Positions 26,350 through 34,642 of a DNA stretch of 64,000 nt are shown in pieces. How positions within the stretch are numbered: the first letter of the stretch is position 1; each line of letters starts with the position of its first letter. The notes under the pieces are model-generated. The model ran no database searches, was not told the DNA's origin, and was given only the letters and a program-made list of their open reading frames with translations. The position numbers and the translations under genes were made by a program. This stretch comes from Pseudomonadota bacterium (GTDB taxonomy: Bacteria; Pseudomonadota; Gammaproteobacteria; Burkholderiales; Burkholderiaceae), in the NCBI GenBank assembly GCA_023441105.1, contig JAEZQX010000168.1, forward strand, positions 14,524 to 78,523. Reading direction: 5' to 3'.

Positions 26350-26939
26350 CCGCGCACCCGCGGGTCCTGCAGCAGGGCATCGAAGTCGGGCGCCTGGCTG
26401 ACGACGCCCTTCTCGACGAAGATGAAGCGCTCGCAACACTGCCGCAGGATGTCGATGTGGTAGTGCTCGTTGGGGTGCAGGCAGAGAAACACCAGCCTGC
26501 CGTCGGCGCGCAGCTTCTGGAAGAACGCGAGCATGAAGCCGATGTAGCCGTCCTGGGTGTTGAACTGCGGCTCGTCGAACAGGTGCACCCGCGGCGATGA
26601 GCCATTGGCGTGGGCCAGCATGAAGTCGGGGCGGTTGCGCTGGAAGGACCGCACCTGGTAGGACTGGTGGTAGTGGATCGCCAGGCGGTCCCGCTCCCGC
26701 GTCTTGACGGCATGGATGTCCTGCCCGGCCACCAGCACCCGGCCCGCGCTGGGCAGGTTGCTGCCGGTGATGAGCTCGAACAGCGTCGTCTTCCCGGAGC
26801 CGTTGGGCCCCATGACGCCGACGATGGCGGGCTCGGCGATGGTGAAGTCGGCCGCGAGCGAGAACGTCACCTGCCGATTGAAGACGCCGCGCGTGTAGCG
26901 CTTGGCCAGCCGGTCGACGAGCAGCAGGGGCGATGCCAT
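26325..26939 (-). CDS. Atypical short ABC ATPase lacking a recognisable signature motif
   Basis: 204 residues. Walker A is clear (GPNGSGKTT, residues 44-52), Walker B is HLFDEP (119-124), a Q-loop glutamine is near Gln92 and a switch histidine is His155. Where LSGGQ should lie (about 105-115) the sequence reads FMLAHANGSSP, so the signature that completes the partner ATP site is missing. The start overlaps the livF stop by one base (TGATG), making it the fourth gene of the minus-strand transporter operon after livM, livG and livF. It may be an asymmetric, accessory or non-transport ATPase. Confidence 0.8.
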   Translation of the reverse strand: MASPLLLVDRLAKRYTRGVFNRQVTFSLAADFTIAEPAIVGVMGPNGSGKTTLFELITGSNLPSAGRVLVAGQDIHAVKTRERDRLAIHYHQSYQVRSFQRNRPDFMLAHANGSSPRVHLFDEPQFNTQDGYIGFMLAFFQKLRADGRLVFLCLHPNEHYHIDILRQCCERFIFVEKGVVSQAPDFDALLQDPRVRGYLGALVP

Positions 26940-27736
26940 CAGACCCCCAGGAGGCGACGGCGCAAGTCCGGATCGTCGCGCAGTTGCGCGGCCGTCCCGT
27001 GGTGGACGATGACGCCGCCGTTCATGACGTAGACGCGGTCGGCGACGGCCAGTGCACTCTGCACGTTCTGCTCGACCAGCAGCACCGCGATGCCTTCCGC
27101 GCGCAGCCGCGCGATCGTCTTCATGACGTCCTGCACCACCTTCGGCGCGAGTCCCTGGCTGGGCTCGTCGAAAAGAACCAGGCCGGGCGCGCCGATCAGC
27201 GCCCGCGAGATCGCGACCATCTGCATTTCGCCGCCGGAGAGGTTCTCGCACTCGCGGTGCATCAGGTACTCCAGCGCGCTGAAGATCTCGAAGCAGTCCT
27301 TCTCCGACCAGGCCCGGAACCGCGTCCGCTTGCGGGCGATGGCAAGGTTGCGCGCCACCGTCAGGGTCGGGAAGATGCGCCGGTCGTCCGGCACCCAGCC
27401 GATGCCGCTGCGGGCGATCTCATGGGTGCTTTGCCGTGTCACTTCGCGGCCATCGAACCGGACGGCGCCCGACCGCGCCGGGGTCAGGCCGAGGATCGAG
27501 CGCAAGGTGGTCGTCTTCCCGACCCCGTTCGGACCCAGCAGTGCAACCACCTCGCCGGCCGCGACGTCCAGCGAGACGTCGAAGAGCACCTGCGTCTCGC
27601 CGTGGAAGGTCCTGATCCGCTCGACCCACAGCATCGGCTCGCGGCGCGCGGCCGGACCGGGCGGTGCGCCGGTAGCGGGTACCACGCCGGTGGCGGGCAG
27701 CGCGGCGGTGGCAGGTAGCGCGGCGGTGGTGCTCAT
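26939..27736 (-). CDS. livF: Branched-chain amino acid-type ABC transporter ATPase LivF
   Basis: 265 residues. Walker A GPNGVGKTT, signature LSGGEMQMVAISRAL, Walker B LVLFDEPSQGLAP and the LVEQN switch segment typical of LivF. The ATG at 27736 overlaps the livG stop (ATGA). The first 25 residues are an extra Ala/Pro/Val stretch encoded by three 18-base tandem repeats; the core LivF homology begins near Met35 (PMLWVERIRTFHG), so a later start or a recent extension is possible. Confidence 0.93.
   Translation of the reverse strand: MSTTAALPATAALPATGVVPATGAPPGPAARREPMLWVERIRTFHGETQVLFDVSLDVAAGEVVALLGPNGVGKTTTLRSILGLTPARSGAVRFDGREVTRQSTHEIARSGIGWVPDDRRIFPTLTVARNLAIARKRTRFRAWSEKDCFEIFSALEYLMHRECENLSGGEMQMVAISRALIGAPGLVLFDEPSQGLAPKVVQDVMKTIARLRAEGIAVLLVEQNVQSALAVADRVYVMNGGVIVHHGTAAQLRDDPDLRRRLLGV
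27675..27728. repeat. Three tandem 18-bp repeats inside the livF 5' end
   Basis: Units at 27675-27692, 27693-27710 and 27711-27728; the last two differ at only two positions (GC.GG.AGCGCGGCGGTG) and the first is more diverged. They encode repeats of the AALPAT/GVVPAT type at the LivF N-terminus. Being a multiple of three, the unit number can change without breaking the frame. Confidence 0.8.
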
Positions 27737-28479
27737 GTGGCGAGCGCCCCCAGGTTGGAGCGACGGACCCATTCGTTCTGCTGCAGCTGCTCCGGCGTCC
27801 CCTCCGCGATGACCTGGCCCCAATGGATGACCGAGACCTTGTCGGCCAGCCTGAAGAGGAACTGCATGTCGTGCTCGATGATCACGATAGTGAGTTGCCG
27901 CTTGAGCTCCGCGACGAGGTCGGCCAGCCGCGCCGTGCCTTCGGCGCCGAGACCGGCGGTCGGCTCGTCCAGGAACAGCATGCGAGGCTGCGCCGCCAGC
28001 GCCACGCCGATCTCCAGCGCGCGGCGCTCGCCGTAGGACAGGCTGCGTGCCTTCGCCTGCTCCTTGCCGCTCAGCCCCACGCGCGCCAGCACCTGCGCGG
28101 CCGCCTCCTGCGCCGCGCTATCCGCGCCGAGGTCGCGCCAGCAGTCGAAGCCGCGCGCGCGGACCCGCGGCGTGGCCACCAGCACGTTGTCCAGCGCCGA
28201 GTAGTCGTTGAACAGGTTCATGATCTGGAACGAGCGCGAGATTCCCCTCCGGGCGATCGCCCGCGGCGCGAGCCCGGTGATGTCCTCGCCGGCAAAGCGC
28301 ACCGTGCCCCGGTCCGGCCGGTGCAGCCCGGTCAGCACGTTGAAGCAGGTGGTCTTGCCCGCGCCGTTGGGGCCCATGATGCCGGCGAGCTTGGACTCCT
28401 CGAACGAGAGGGTGATGTCCTCCAGCACGACCTGGTCGCCGAAGCGCTTCGACAGGCCGGTCGCTTCGAACAATGCCAT
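27733..28479 (-). CDS. livG: Branched-chain amino acid-type ABC transporter ATPase LivG
   Basis: 248 residues, the usual length. Walker A GPNGAGKTT (36-44), signature LSYGERRALEIG (147-158), Walker B MLFLDEPTAGL and the IIEHDM switch, the set that distinguishes LivG from LivF. Starts two bases after the livM stop on the minus strand and overlaps livF by four bases. It pairs with LivF to power the LivH/LivM channel. Confidence 0.95.
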   Translation of the reverse strand: MALFEATGLSKRFGDQVVLEDITLSFEESKLAGIMGPNGAGKTTCFNVLTGLHRPDRGTVRFAGEDITGLAPRAIARRGISRSFQIMNLFNDYSALDNVLVATPRVRARGFDCWRDLGADSAAQEAAAQVLARVGLSGKEQAKARSLSYGERRALEIGVALAAQPRMLFLDEPTAGLGAEGTARLADLVAELKRQLTIVIIEHDMQFLFRLADKVSVIHWGQVIAEGTPEQLQQNEWVRRSNLGALAT

Positions 28480-28481
28480 GG

Positions 28482-29495
28482 TCAGGCGTGCTTCCGGTGT
28501 GCAGGCAGCGCCGCGACCCGGGATGCGGGGCGCCTTGCCCGCCAGCCTTGCCAGATGCCGGCCACTCCCTCGGGCTTGAACAGCACCAGCGCCATGAAGA
28601 TCAGGCCGTACCAGAGCAGCCAGGCCTCCGTATATGCCCCCAGCAAGTCCCTCGCCAGGATGAAGATGGTGGTGCCGATCACCGGCCCCCAGAAGCTCAC
28701 CATGCCGCCGCCGACCAGCACCATCATCACCACGAAGCCGGAGGCGTGCAGGCTCATGACGTTGGGATAAGCCGACTGCTGGGCCATCGCGAACATGCCG
28801 CCGGCCAGCCCCGCCACGGCCGCGGAGACGATGAACGCCAGGAACTTGTAGAGCCAGACGTTGTAGCCGACGAACGCGGCCCGGGTTTCGTTCTGCCGGA
28901 TGGCGCCGAGAATGCGGCCGAACGGCGAATGAACCAGGCGCCAGAGAGCCACCAGGGCGGCGGCGAACACGGCGAGGCAGAAGTAGAACAGGGCCTCGTT
29001 GCTGCCGAGATCGAAGCTGACGAAGCCGAAGTCGGCCGGCAGCCGCTTGATGCCGAGCAAGCCGTCTTCGCCGCCGGTGAGTCCGTGCCACTTGATCGAC
29101 AGGAACCAGAACACCTGCCCGAAGGCGATGGTGAGCAGCGCGTAGTAGATGCCTCGGCGATGGGAGATGAACGCCGCGACCACCGCGCCGAGCGCCGCGG
29201 CGACCAGCATCGCGCCGAGCAGATCGACCCACAGGTTGGCCCAGAGCCGCTGCTGGAGCAGGCCGAATGCGTAGGCGCCGATGCCGAAGAATGCGCCGTG
29301 GCCGAACGACGGCAAGCCGGTGTAGCCGAGCAGCAGGTTGTACCCGAGCGCGAACAGCATCCAGATCATGATCTCCAGCGCCAGGTACTGGTACAGGCCG
29401 ACGCCGGCGAGCCAGAGCGGCGTCGACAGCAGCACCGCCAGGGTGATCACCATCGGGAGCGGCAGGCGGGCGGCCCGGCCCGGTGTGGATTGCAT
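28482..29495 (-). CDS. livM: Branched-chain amino acid-type ABC transporter permease LivM
   Basis: 337 residues, about nine hydrophobic segments. The LivM hallmarks LGYNLLLGYTGLPSFGHGAFFGIGAYA region (seen in shorter pieces around residues 48-75) and the coupling-helix area near 215-235 (IRQNETRAAFVGYN) are present. First gene of the minus-strand half of a divergently split transporter locus: livM, livG, livF and a fourth ATPase go left, the binding protein and livH go right. Confidence 0.94.
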   Translation of the reverse strand: MQSTPGRAARLPLPMVITLAVLLSTPLWLAGVGLYQYLALEIMIWMLFALGYNLLLGYTGLPSFGHGAFFGIGAYAFGLLQQRLWANLWVDLLGAMLVAAALGAVVAAFISHRRGIYYALLTIAFGQVFWFLSIKWHGLTGGEDGLLGIKRLPADFGFVSFDLGSNEALFYFCLAVFAAALVALWRLVHSPFGRILGAIRQNETRAAFVGYNVWLYKFLAFIVSAAVAGLAGGMFAMAQQSAYPNVMSLHASGFVVMMVLVGGGMVSFWGPVIGTTIFILARDLLGAYTEAWLLWYGLIFMALVLFKPEGVAGIWQGWRARRPASRVAALPAHRKHA

Positions 29496-29732
29496 GACGA
29501 CGGCGCCCCTCGTTAGGCATGCTTGTCAATACTGGACCTGCCTAGCAGAATGTACGTGCCGAAGGCGAACCAGGCAAGAATTGCGTTCCTGGTACGCCTG
29601 CTTCACCGAGTTGCGCATTCCCCGAGTCTTCCGCATCACCCGAGTCTTCCGCGTCGTTCTCTCGTCTCTAACCCGGACATCCGATTTCGGGGCAAAACAA
29701 CCACCATGGCACGCCAGCCAGAGGAGACACGC
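29496..29732. promoter_or_regulatory. Divergent liv promoter region with short direct repeats
   Basis: 237 bases between divergent livM and the binding-protein gene. A plausible rightward promoter is TTGTCA (29523-29528), 17 bases, CAGAAT (29546-29551). Two exact copies of CCCGAGTCTTCCGC lie at 29621-29634 and 29639-29652 (18-base period), preceded by a degenerate third GAG-containing copy near 29605. They could be regulator sites within the roughly 175-base leader. No hairpin terminator seen. Confidence 0.45.
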
Positions 29733-31082
29733 ATGAGTACCAGCAGGAAAGATCCAGCCGGCGACGTAACGGTGCAGCGATTGTCGATGCCGCGGCGCTC
29801 GCTGCTGAAGGGATCGGCGCTCGCCGTGGCCGGCACCGGCCTCTATGCTGCCGCGCCGTTCTTCGGTCCCTGGAAGCACCACCACGCCTGGGCGCAGGCC
29901 GGCCAGAAGAAACCGCTGGTGATCGGCCTGACCATGGATGCGTCGGGCCAGTATGGCGCGTCGGGCGGCGAGGAGCGGCTGGGCGCGACGATGGCGATCA
30001 AGGAGTTCAACGACAAGGGCGGCGTGCTCGGCCGACGCATCGAAGCGCTGCACATGGATACGGAGACCACTCCCGCGACCGGTTCGCGGGTTGCCGAGCG
30101 GATGATCACCCGCAACGACGCCGCCTTCCTGATCGGCGCGCTGCACTCCGGCGTCGCCAACGCGATCTCGCAGGTGGCGCAGAAGTACGGCACCATCTTC
30201 CTCAACACCAACTCGAGCTCGCCCACCGAGGCCGGCAAGGACTGCCATCGGGTCAAGTTCGTCTGGGACGGCAACGGCACGAACTTCTCCCATGCGATCG
30301 TCAAGAACGCCATCAAGACCAGCGGCAGGAACTGGGTGCTCCTGACCAATGACTATGTCTGGGGCCACAACACCTCCAAGGCGACGCGCGAGCAGGTCGA
30401 GGCGAACGGCGGCAAGATCGTGGAGGAGTTACTGGTTCCGCAGAACACGCGGGACTTCTCACCCTACCTGCTCAAGCTGCAGCAGCTCAAGCCGGACGTG
30501 GTGGCCGCAGCCGTCGGCGGCGATGACATCAAGGCGCTGCGCCAGCAGGTGGTGCAGGTCAAGTTGAACAAGTCCATGTCGTGGATCAACAACCAGCAGG
30601 ACTGGCCGGACGTCTATGGCCTCGGGCCCGAGGCGATCTTCGGCGTGTTCGGCACCACCTGGTACTACCGCCTGGACCTGCCGGGGGTGAAGGAATTCGT
30701 CGCCGCCTATCAGAAGCAGTTCCCCGGCATGGCCATCCGCGTACCCGGCAACGTCTACCACAACGCCTACATGGCGACGCGGGAGCTGCTGCGCTGCGTC
30801 GAGGAAGCTGGCACCACCAACAATATCGCGGTCATCAAGAAGCTCGAAGGCCGCAAGATGAGCGCAGCGGACCGCCTGCAGCATCACGACGCGTGGATCG
30901 ATCCGGTCACGCACCACTGCCAGCAGACGATTTACATGGCGACCTTCAACGACGAGCCGAAGGAGAAGGACGACATCTTCCGGATCCTGTCCCAGGCGGA
31001 TCCGAAGGACGTGATCGACCAGGCCGCCGCCGGCGCCTGCAAGCTGGAAAGCTACGAGGCGACGCCGAGCTACGAAGTCTGA
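29733..31082 (+). CDS. Branched-chain amino acid-type ABC transporter substrate-binding protein
   Basis: 449 residues from the ATG at 29733 (GAGGAGA upstream). A twin-arginine signal (MPRRSLLKGSALAVAGTG) precedes a mature Peripla_BP_6 domain with GLTMDASGQYGASG at its start and EFNDKGGVLGRRIE, both typical of the leucine/amide-binding family. Longer than LivK; such members often bind amides, urea or aromatic acids rather than leucine. LivH follows after 13 bases. The remaining subunits are divergent on the other strand. Confidence 0.93.
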   Translation: MSTSRKDPAGDVTVQRLSMPRRSLLKGSALAVAGTGLYAAAPFFGPWKHHHAWAQAGQKKPLVIGLTMDASGQYGASGGEERLGATMAIKEFNDKGGVLGRRIEALHMDTETTPATGSRVAERMITRNDAAFLIGALHSGVANAISQVAQKYGTIFLNTNSSSPTEAGKDCHRVKFVWDGNGTNFSHAIVKNAIKTSGRNWVLLTNDYVWGHNTSKATREQVEANGGKIVEELLVPQNTRDFSPYLLKLQQLKPDVVAAAVGGDDIKALRQQVVQVKLNKSMSWINNQQDWPDVYGLGPEAIFGVFGTTWYYRLDLPGVKEFVAAYQKQFPGMAIRVPGNVYHNAYMATRELLRCVEEAGTTNNIAVIKKLEGRKMSAADRLQHHDAWIDPVTHHCQQTIYMATFNDEPKEKDDIFRILSQADPKDVIDQAAAGACKLESYEATPSYEV

Positions 31083-31095
31083 CGGCGGTGCTTCG

Positions 31096-32025
31096 ATGGA
31101 CTGGCTGCTGCAGATCCTGCCGCATGTCGTCAACGGCCTCACGCTGGGGTTGCTGTTCGCGCTGATCGCGCTGGGCTTCATGCTCATCGTCGGCGTGATG
31201 GAGGCGATCAATCTTGCCCACGGCTCGCTGTTCGCCCTGGGGATGTACGTCGCGCTGTTCTTCATCACGCCGAAGCTGGGCCTGTTCCCCGAGCTGCAGG
31301 CCTGGTACCTCGGCCTGCCGATCGGCACGCGGTACGGCCTGGCCCTGCTCCTCGCGCCGGTGGTGGTCGGTGTGTTCGGCATGCTGCTGGAGCTGTGCAT
31401 GCGGCGCACCTACGGGCGCGACCCGCTCTACGGTCTGCTGCTGACGTTCGGCGCCGCCCTGGTGATCGAGGAGCTGATCCGCCTCGTCTGGGGCTCGAAC
31501 GAGCAGCAGCTGCAGTTGCCGTTGGCGATATCCGGCGCCATGCTGCTGGGCGACCTGATCTATTCCAAGTACCGCTTCTTCGCCAGCGGCTTCGCGGTGC
31601 TGATGATCGTCGCGCTGTGGCTGTTCCTGGAGAAGACGCCCTACGGTGCGATCATCAAGGCTGGCGCGCATGACAGCGAGATGGTGCGGGCGCTCGGCAT
31701 CAACCTGTCACGGCTGCGGTTGCTGGTGTTCGCCATCGGCGTCGCATTGGCCGCCATTGCCGGGGTGGTGATGGCGCCCATCTGGGGCATCCGCCCGCAC
31801 GTGGGTGTCGATGCCGTCGTTCCGGCCTTCCTCATCATCGTGCTTGGCGGCGTCGGCTCGCTTCGCGGTGCGGTGCTCGCCGGTCTCATGGTGGGAATGG
31901 TGGTCGGTATCACCGGCGCCTACGCGTCGGAATGGTCGCTGATGTCGATGTACCTCCTGTTCATCGCCATCGTCACCTTCCGCTCCCGCGGCTTGTTCGG
32001 GAAGAAGAGCGTGCTCGACGTCTGA
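31096..32025 (+). CDS. livH: Branched-chain amino acid-type ABC transporter permease LivH
   Basis: 309 residues with about eight hydrophobic segments. The LivH start (VVNGLTLGLLFALIALGFMLIVGVMEAINLAHG, seen in residues 11-43) and the conserved LGGVGSLRGAVLAG segment near 250 are present. It forms the channel with LivM. Co-transcribed with the binding-protein gene; the next gene begins 20 bases after its stop. Confidence 0.95.
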   Translation: MDWLLQILPHVVNGLTLGLLFALIALGFMLIVGVMEAINLAHGSLFALGMYVALFFITPKLGLFPELQAWYLGLPIGTRYGLALLLAPVVVGVFGMLLELCMRRTYGRDPLYGLLLTFGAALVIEELIRLVWGSNEQQLQLPLAISGAMLLGDLIYSKYRFFASGFAVLMIVALWLFLEKTPYGAIIKAGAHDSEMVRALGINLSRLRLLVFAIGVALAAIAGVVMAPIWGIRPHVGVDAVVPAFLIIVLGGVGSLRGAVLAGLMVGMVVGITGAYASEWSLMSMYLLFIAIVTFRSRGLFGKKSVLDV

Positions 32026-32044
32026 CGCAGGAGCGGACCAGGAG

Positions 32045-32956
32045 ATGCCGAACCCTAAGCCAGCAACCCGGCACATGGTTCAGGCAACAGCGGCCGCGCT
32101 GGCGTCGTTGCCGGGATTTCTTCCCTGCGCGATCGCGCAGCCGGTCCATGACGGCGACAGCGGAGGCGACATCAGTGCCTACTACCTGCGCACCGGCGCG
32201 GCCGACTTCGGCGCCGGCGCGCAGGTTCGCGAGCGACAGTCCGGCTTGCGTGCCTGGTCGCCCTCGCTGCGGGACGGGCCCGTCGACTTCCGGGTCGGCG
32301 CCGACTACGCCTACACCCGCTACGCCTTCGATGGCGTGACGACGCGGGCACGCGACCTCCACCACCTGTTCGTGCCGCTGCAGTGGCGCGACCGCGATGA
32401 TCGCTGGCTTGCCGCCCTGACGCCGTTGGTCGCCACGTCGTCCAACGTCTTCAAGGACCTCGTCAACCGGGGCGGGCGGGATGATTTCGACTTGCACCTG
32501 CGTTTGCAGGTGAAGGAATGGATGGGGCCGTCGATCGGCTGGCGCGCGGCGATTGTGCGCGATCGGGCTTTCGGTGCACCGCGCTTCTATCCCGACGTGG
32601 CGCTCCTGTGGCGAAGGGAGCGGATGAGTGCCGAGCTGGGCGTGCCCTCGTCGCGCATCGACTGGCAGGTGCGCGACCGTCTGGCGGTCGGCGCCGCCGT
32701 CTTCCCCAACGGCGGGTCGTGGCATGTGGTCAGTGACGAGCGCGGCGGAGCGGAATTCGACTATATCGCCCGTGCCTGGCGCAGCGCATTGACGGCGGAC
32801 TGGCGGCCACGGCGCTGGCTGCGCGCGAGGGCGGAGGCGGGGGTGGAGTTTCGACGTCGCTACCAGTTCGAGGACGACACGGGTGCGGCGATCGATCGCG
32901 AGGCGGGATCGGCCGGGTACTGGCGGGTGGAGCTGGGGGTGGTGGTTGGACAGTGA
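32045..32956 (+). CDS. Uncharacterised secreted protein, probable small outer-membrane beta-barrel
   Basis: 303 residues, family not recognised. Residues 1-31 look like a signal peptide (cleavage near CAIAQ). The mature part is rich in alternating polar/hydrophobic strands with frequent Arg, Tyr and Trp (such as RVGADYAYTRYAF and GYWRVELGVVVGQ), as in porin-like barrels of about ten to twelve strands. It follows livH by 20 bases on the same strand, so it may supply outer-membrane passage for the same substrate. That link is an inference. Confidence 0.6.
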   Translation: MPNPKPATRHMVQATAAALASLPGFLPCAIAQPVHDGDSGGDISAYYLRTGAADFGAGAQVRERQSGLRAWSPSLRDGPVDFRVGADYAYTRYAFDGVTTRARDLHHLFVPLQWRDRDDRWLAALTPLVATSSNVFKDLVNRGGRDDFDLHLRLQVKEWMGPSIGWRAAIVRDRAFGAPRFYPDVALLWRRERMSAELGVPSSRIDWQVRDRLAVGAAVFPNGGSWHVVSDERGGAEFDYIARAWRSALTADWRPRRWLRARAEAGVEFRRRYQFEDDTGAAIDREAGSAGYWRVELGVVVGQ

Positions 32957-33019
32957 GTTGCCTCCTTCAGCAGGCGACGTGGGCCAGGTCAGCCATGGTC
33001 CGAACAGTCATTCACGTCA

Positions 33020-33036
33020 TGGATGATTATCATCCA
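33020..33036. promoter_or_regulatory. 17-bp palindrome upstream of the DUF4143-type ATPase
   Basis: TGGATGAT and ATCATCCA form perfect 8-base arms around a single T, ending four bases before the ATG at 33041. The position suits an operator. The identity of any binding protein is unknown; some TA-associated or AAA/DUF4143 genes are autoregulated. Confidence 0.45.
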
Positions 33037-33040
33037 CGGC

Positions 33041-34257
33041 ATGAAAACCCTGCCTCGGCTCGTCGGCTCCGCTTTGGAGCAACGCCTGCGCGTGATGCCG
33101 GCCGTGATGGTGACCGGGGCACGCCAAGCCGGCAAGAGCACGCTCGCTGGCCGTCTGGTTCAGGGTGAGCGCCGGTTTGCGACCCTCGACGATTTCGACA
33201 TTCTCGACGCCGCTCAAAGAGATCCGGAGATCCTGCTGGGCGGCCCGGGCCCGGTCACGCTTGACGAGGTCCAGCGAGCGCCGGATCTGCTGCGAGTGGT
33301 CAAGCGCGCCATCGATCGGGACCGCCGGGCGGGACGCTTCCTGCTCACCGGTTCCGCCAACCTGCTGTTGATGCGGCAGGTCTCGGAATCGCTGGCCGGG
33401 AGAGCAAGCTATCTCAACCTCTGGCCGATGACGCGCGGCGAGCAACAGGGGCTGGGGCGGCCGGGAAGGTGGGAGGAACTGCTGGCAAGCCCGACGCCGA
33501 CTGGCGCGACCTCTTGGCATCGGCAGACGCCGACGAGGAAGACTGGCGCAACCTGGCTCGGCGCGGAGGCTTCCCAACGCCCGCCCTGGAGCTCCAGTCT
33601 TCGACGGACCGCCGGATCTGGTTCGACGGCTATGTCCGCACCTACCTGGAACGGGATTTGCAGGATCTGGCGGCGATTGCGTCGCTGCCGGACTTTCGCC
33701 GGCTGATGCGCGCTACCTGTCTGCGTATCGGTCAGCTCGTCAACCAGACCGAGCTTGGTCGCGACGTGGCGTTGCCGCAGGCCACGGTCCACCGCTGGCT
33801 CAACCTGCTCGAGACGTCGTACTTGCTGGTGCGGCTGCCCGCCTATGCCGTGAACCGCACCAAGCGTCTCATCAAGTCGCCCAAGCTCTACTGGGGCGAT
33901 ACCGGCGTCCCCTTGCATCTGGCGGAAGTCGACGAGCCCGGCGGCGCGCACCTCGAGAACCTCATCCTCCTCGATCTCCTGGCCTGGCGGGACGCACGCC
34001 TGGACCGCACCGACTTGAGCTATTGGCGCACCGTCAATGGCGAGGAGGTCGACTTCGTGGTCGAGACGAAGGGCAAACTGTTGCCGATCGAGGTCAAGGC
34101 GACGACGCGGCCGACGCTTGCGAATGCAATGCATCTGCGTACGTTCGCAGCGGAGTACGGCAGGAAGGCGCGGGCTGGATTGCTGCTTCATACGGGCAAG
34201 ATGCTGGAGTGGCTGGCGCCGAACGTGCTCGCGGCGCCGTGGTGGAAGGTGTTGTAG
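33041..34257 (+). pseudogene. AAA/DUF4143-family ATPase, disrupted by a frameshift
   Basis: The first frame (33041 to 33706) gives the N-terminal ATPase domain: Walker A GARQAGKST, Walker B-like VTLDEVQ and the LTGSANLLLM sensor, then SLAGRASYLNLWPMTRGEQ. Family homology leaves this frame near 33480-33505 and continues one frame back to 34257 with RRGGFPTPAL, YVRTYLERDLQDL, IKSPKLYWGDTG and VDFVVETKGKLLPIEVKA, the DUF4143 C-terminal domain. A lost base (or a sequencing error, or -1 frameshifting) explains this. Intact members run to about 400 residues and are often found near toxin-antitoxin or defence genes. Confidence 0.82.
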
Positions 34258-34276
34258 CAGTTGTTGTATCACCCCG

Positions 34277-34630
34277 CTACTTCAGGTGCACCGTCACCAG
34301 CACCTTCATCGCGACATCCGCCGGCAACTCCGTCACGACCCGCAGCCAGTTTCCGAAATGCGCAACCCGGGCGCAGGCGTCCAGCTCGGTCGATTGCGGC
34401 ATCGGCAGGGTCGTCCCTTCGTCGACCCAGCGCATGCCGTCGGCCGAGATCTGCACCCGCGCCGTGGGTGGCAGCACGTCGGCGGCGGCATCCGGTCCCC
34501 GCTCGATCGCCAGGGCGCGCACGAAGATCACGGCTTCGCTTGCCCAGCCGGCCTCGTAGGGCTCGGTGGCGGCCATGCCGGTCCAGCGCTCGTTGCGGGC
34601 AATCACTGCGGTGAGATTCTCGCGGATCAT
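34277..34630 (-). CDS. Uncharacterised 117-residue protein next to a sugar ABC transporter
   Basis: 117 residues, no signal peptide or membrane segment, and no family I recognise. The chain is strand-rich (VQISADGMRWVDEGT and ADVAMKVLVTVHLK), suggesting a small beta-sandwich. It ends the minus-strand cluster that carries an enolase-superfamily enzyme, two sugar permeases and a second unrecognised gene, 12 bases downstream of the latter, so it probably belongs to the same pathway. Confidence 0.6.
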   Translation of the reverse strand: MIRENLTAVIARNERWTGMAATEPYEAGWASEAVIFVRALAIERGPDAAADVLPPTARVQISADGMRWVDEGTTLPMPQSTELDACARVAHFGNWLRVVTELPADVAMKVLVTVHLK

Positions 34631-34642
34631 GTCCCTGCCTCC

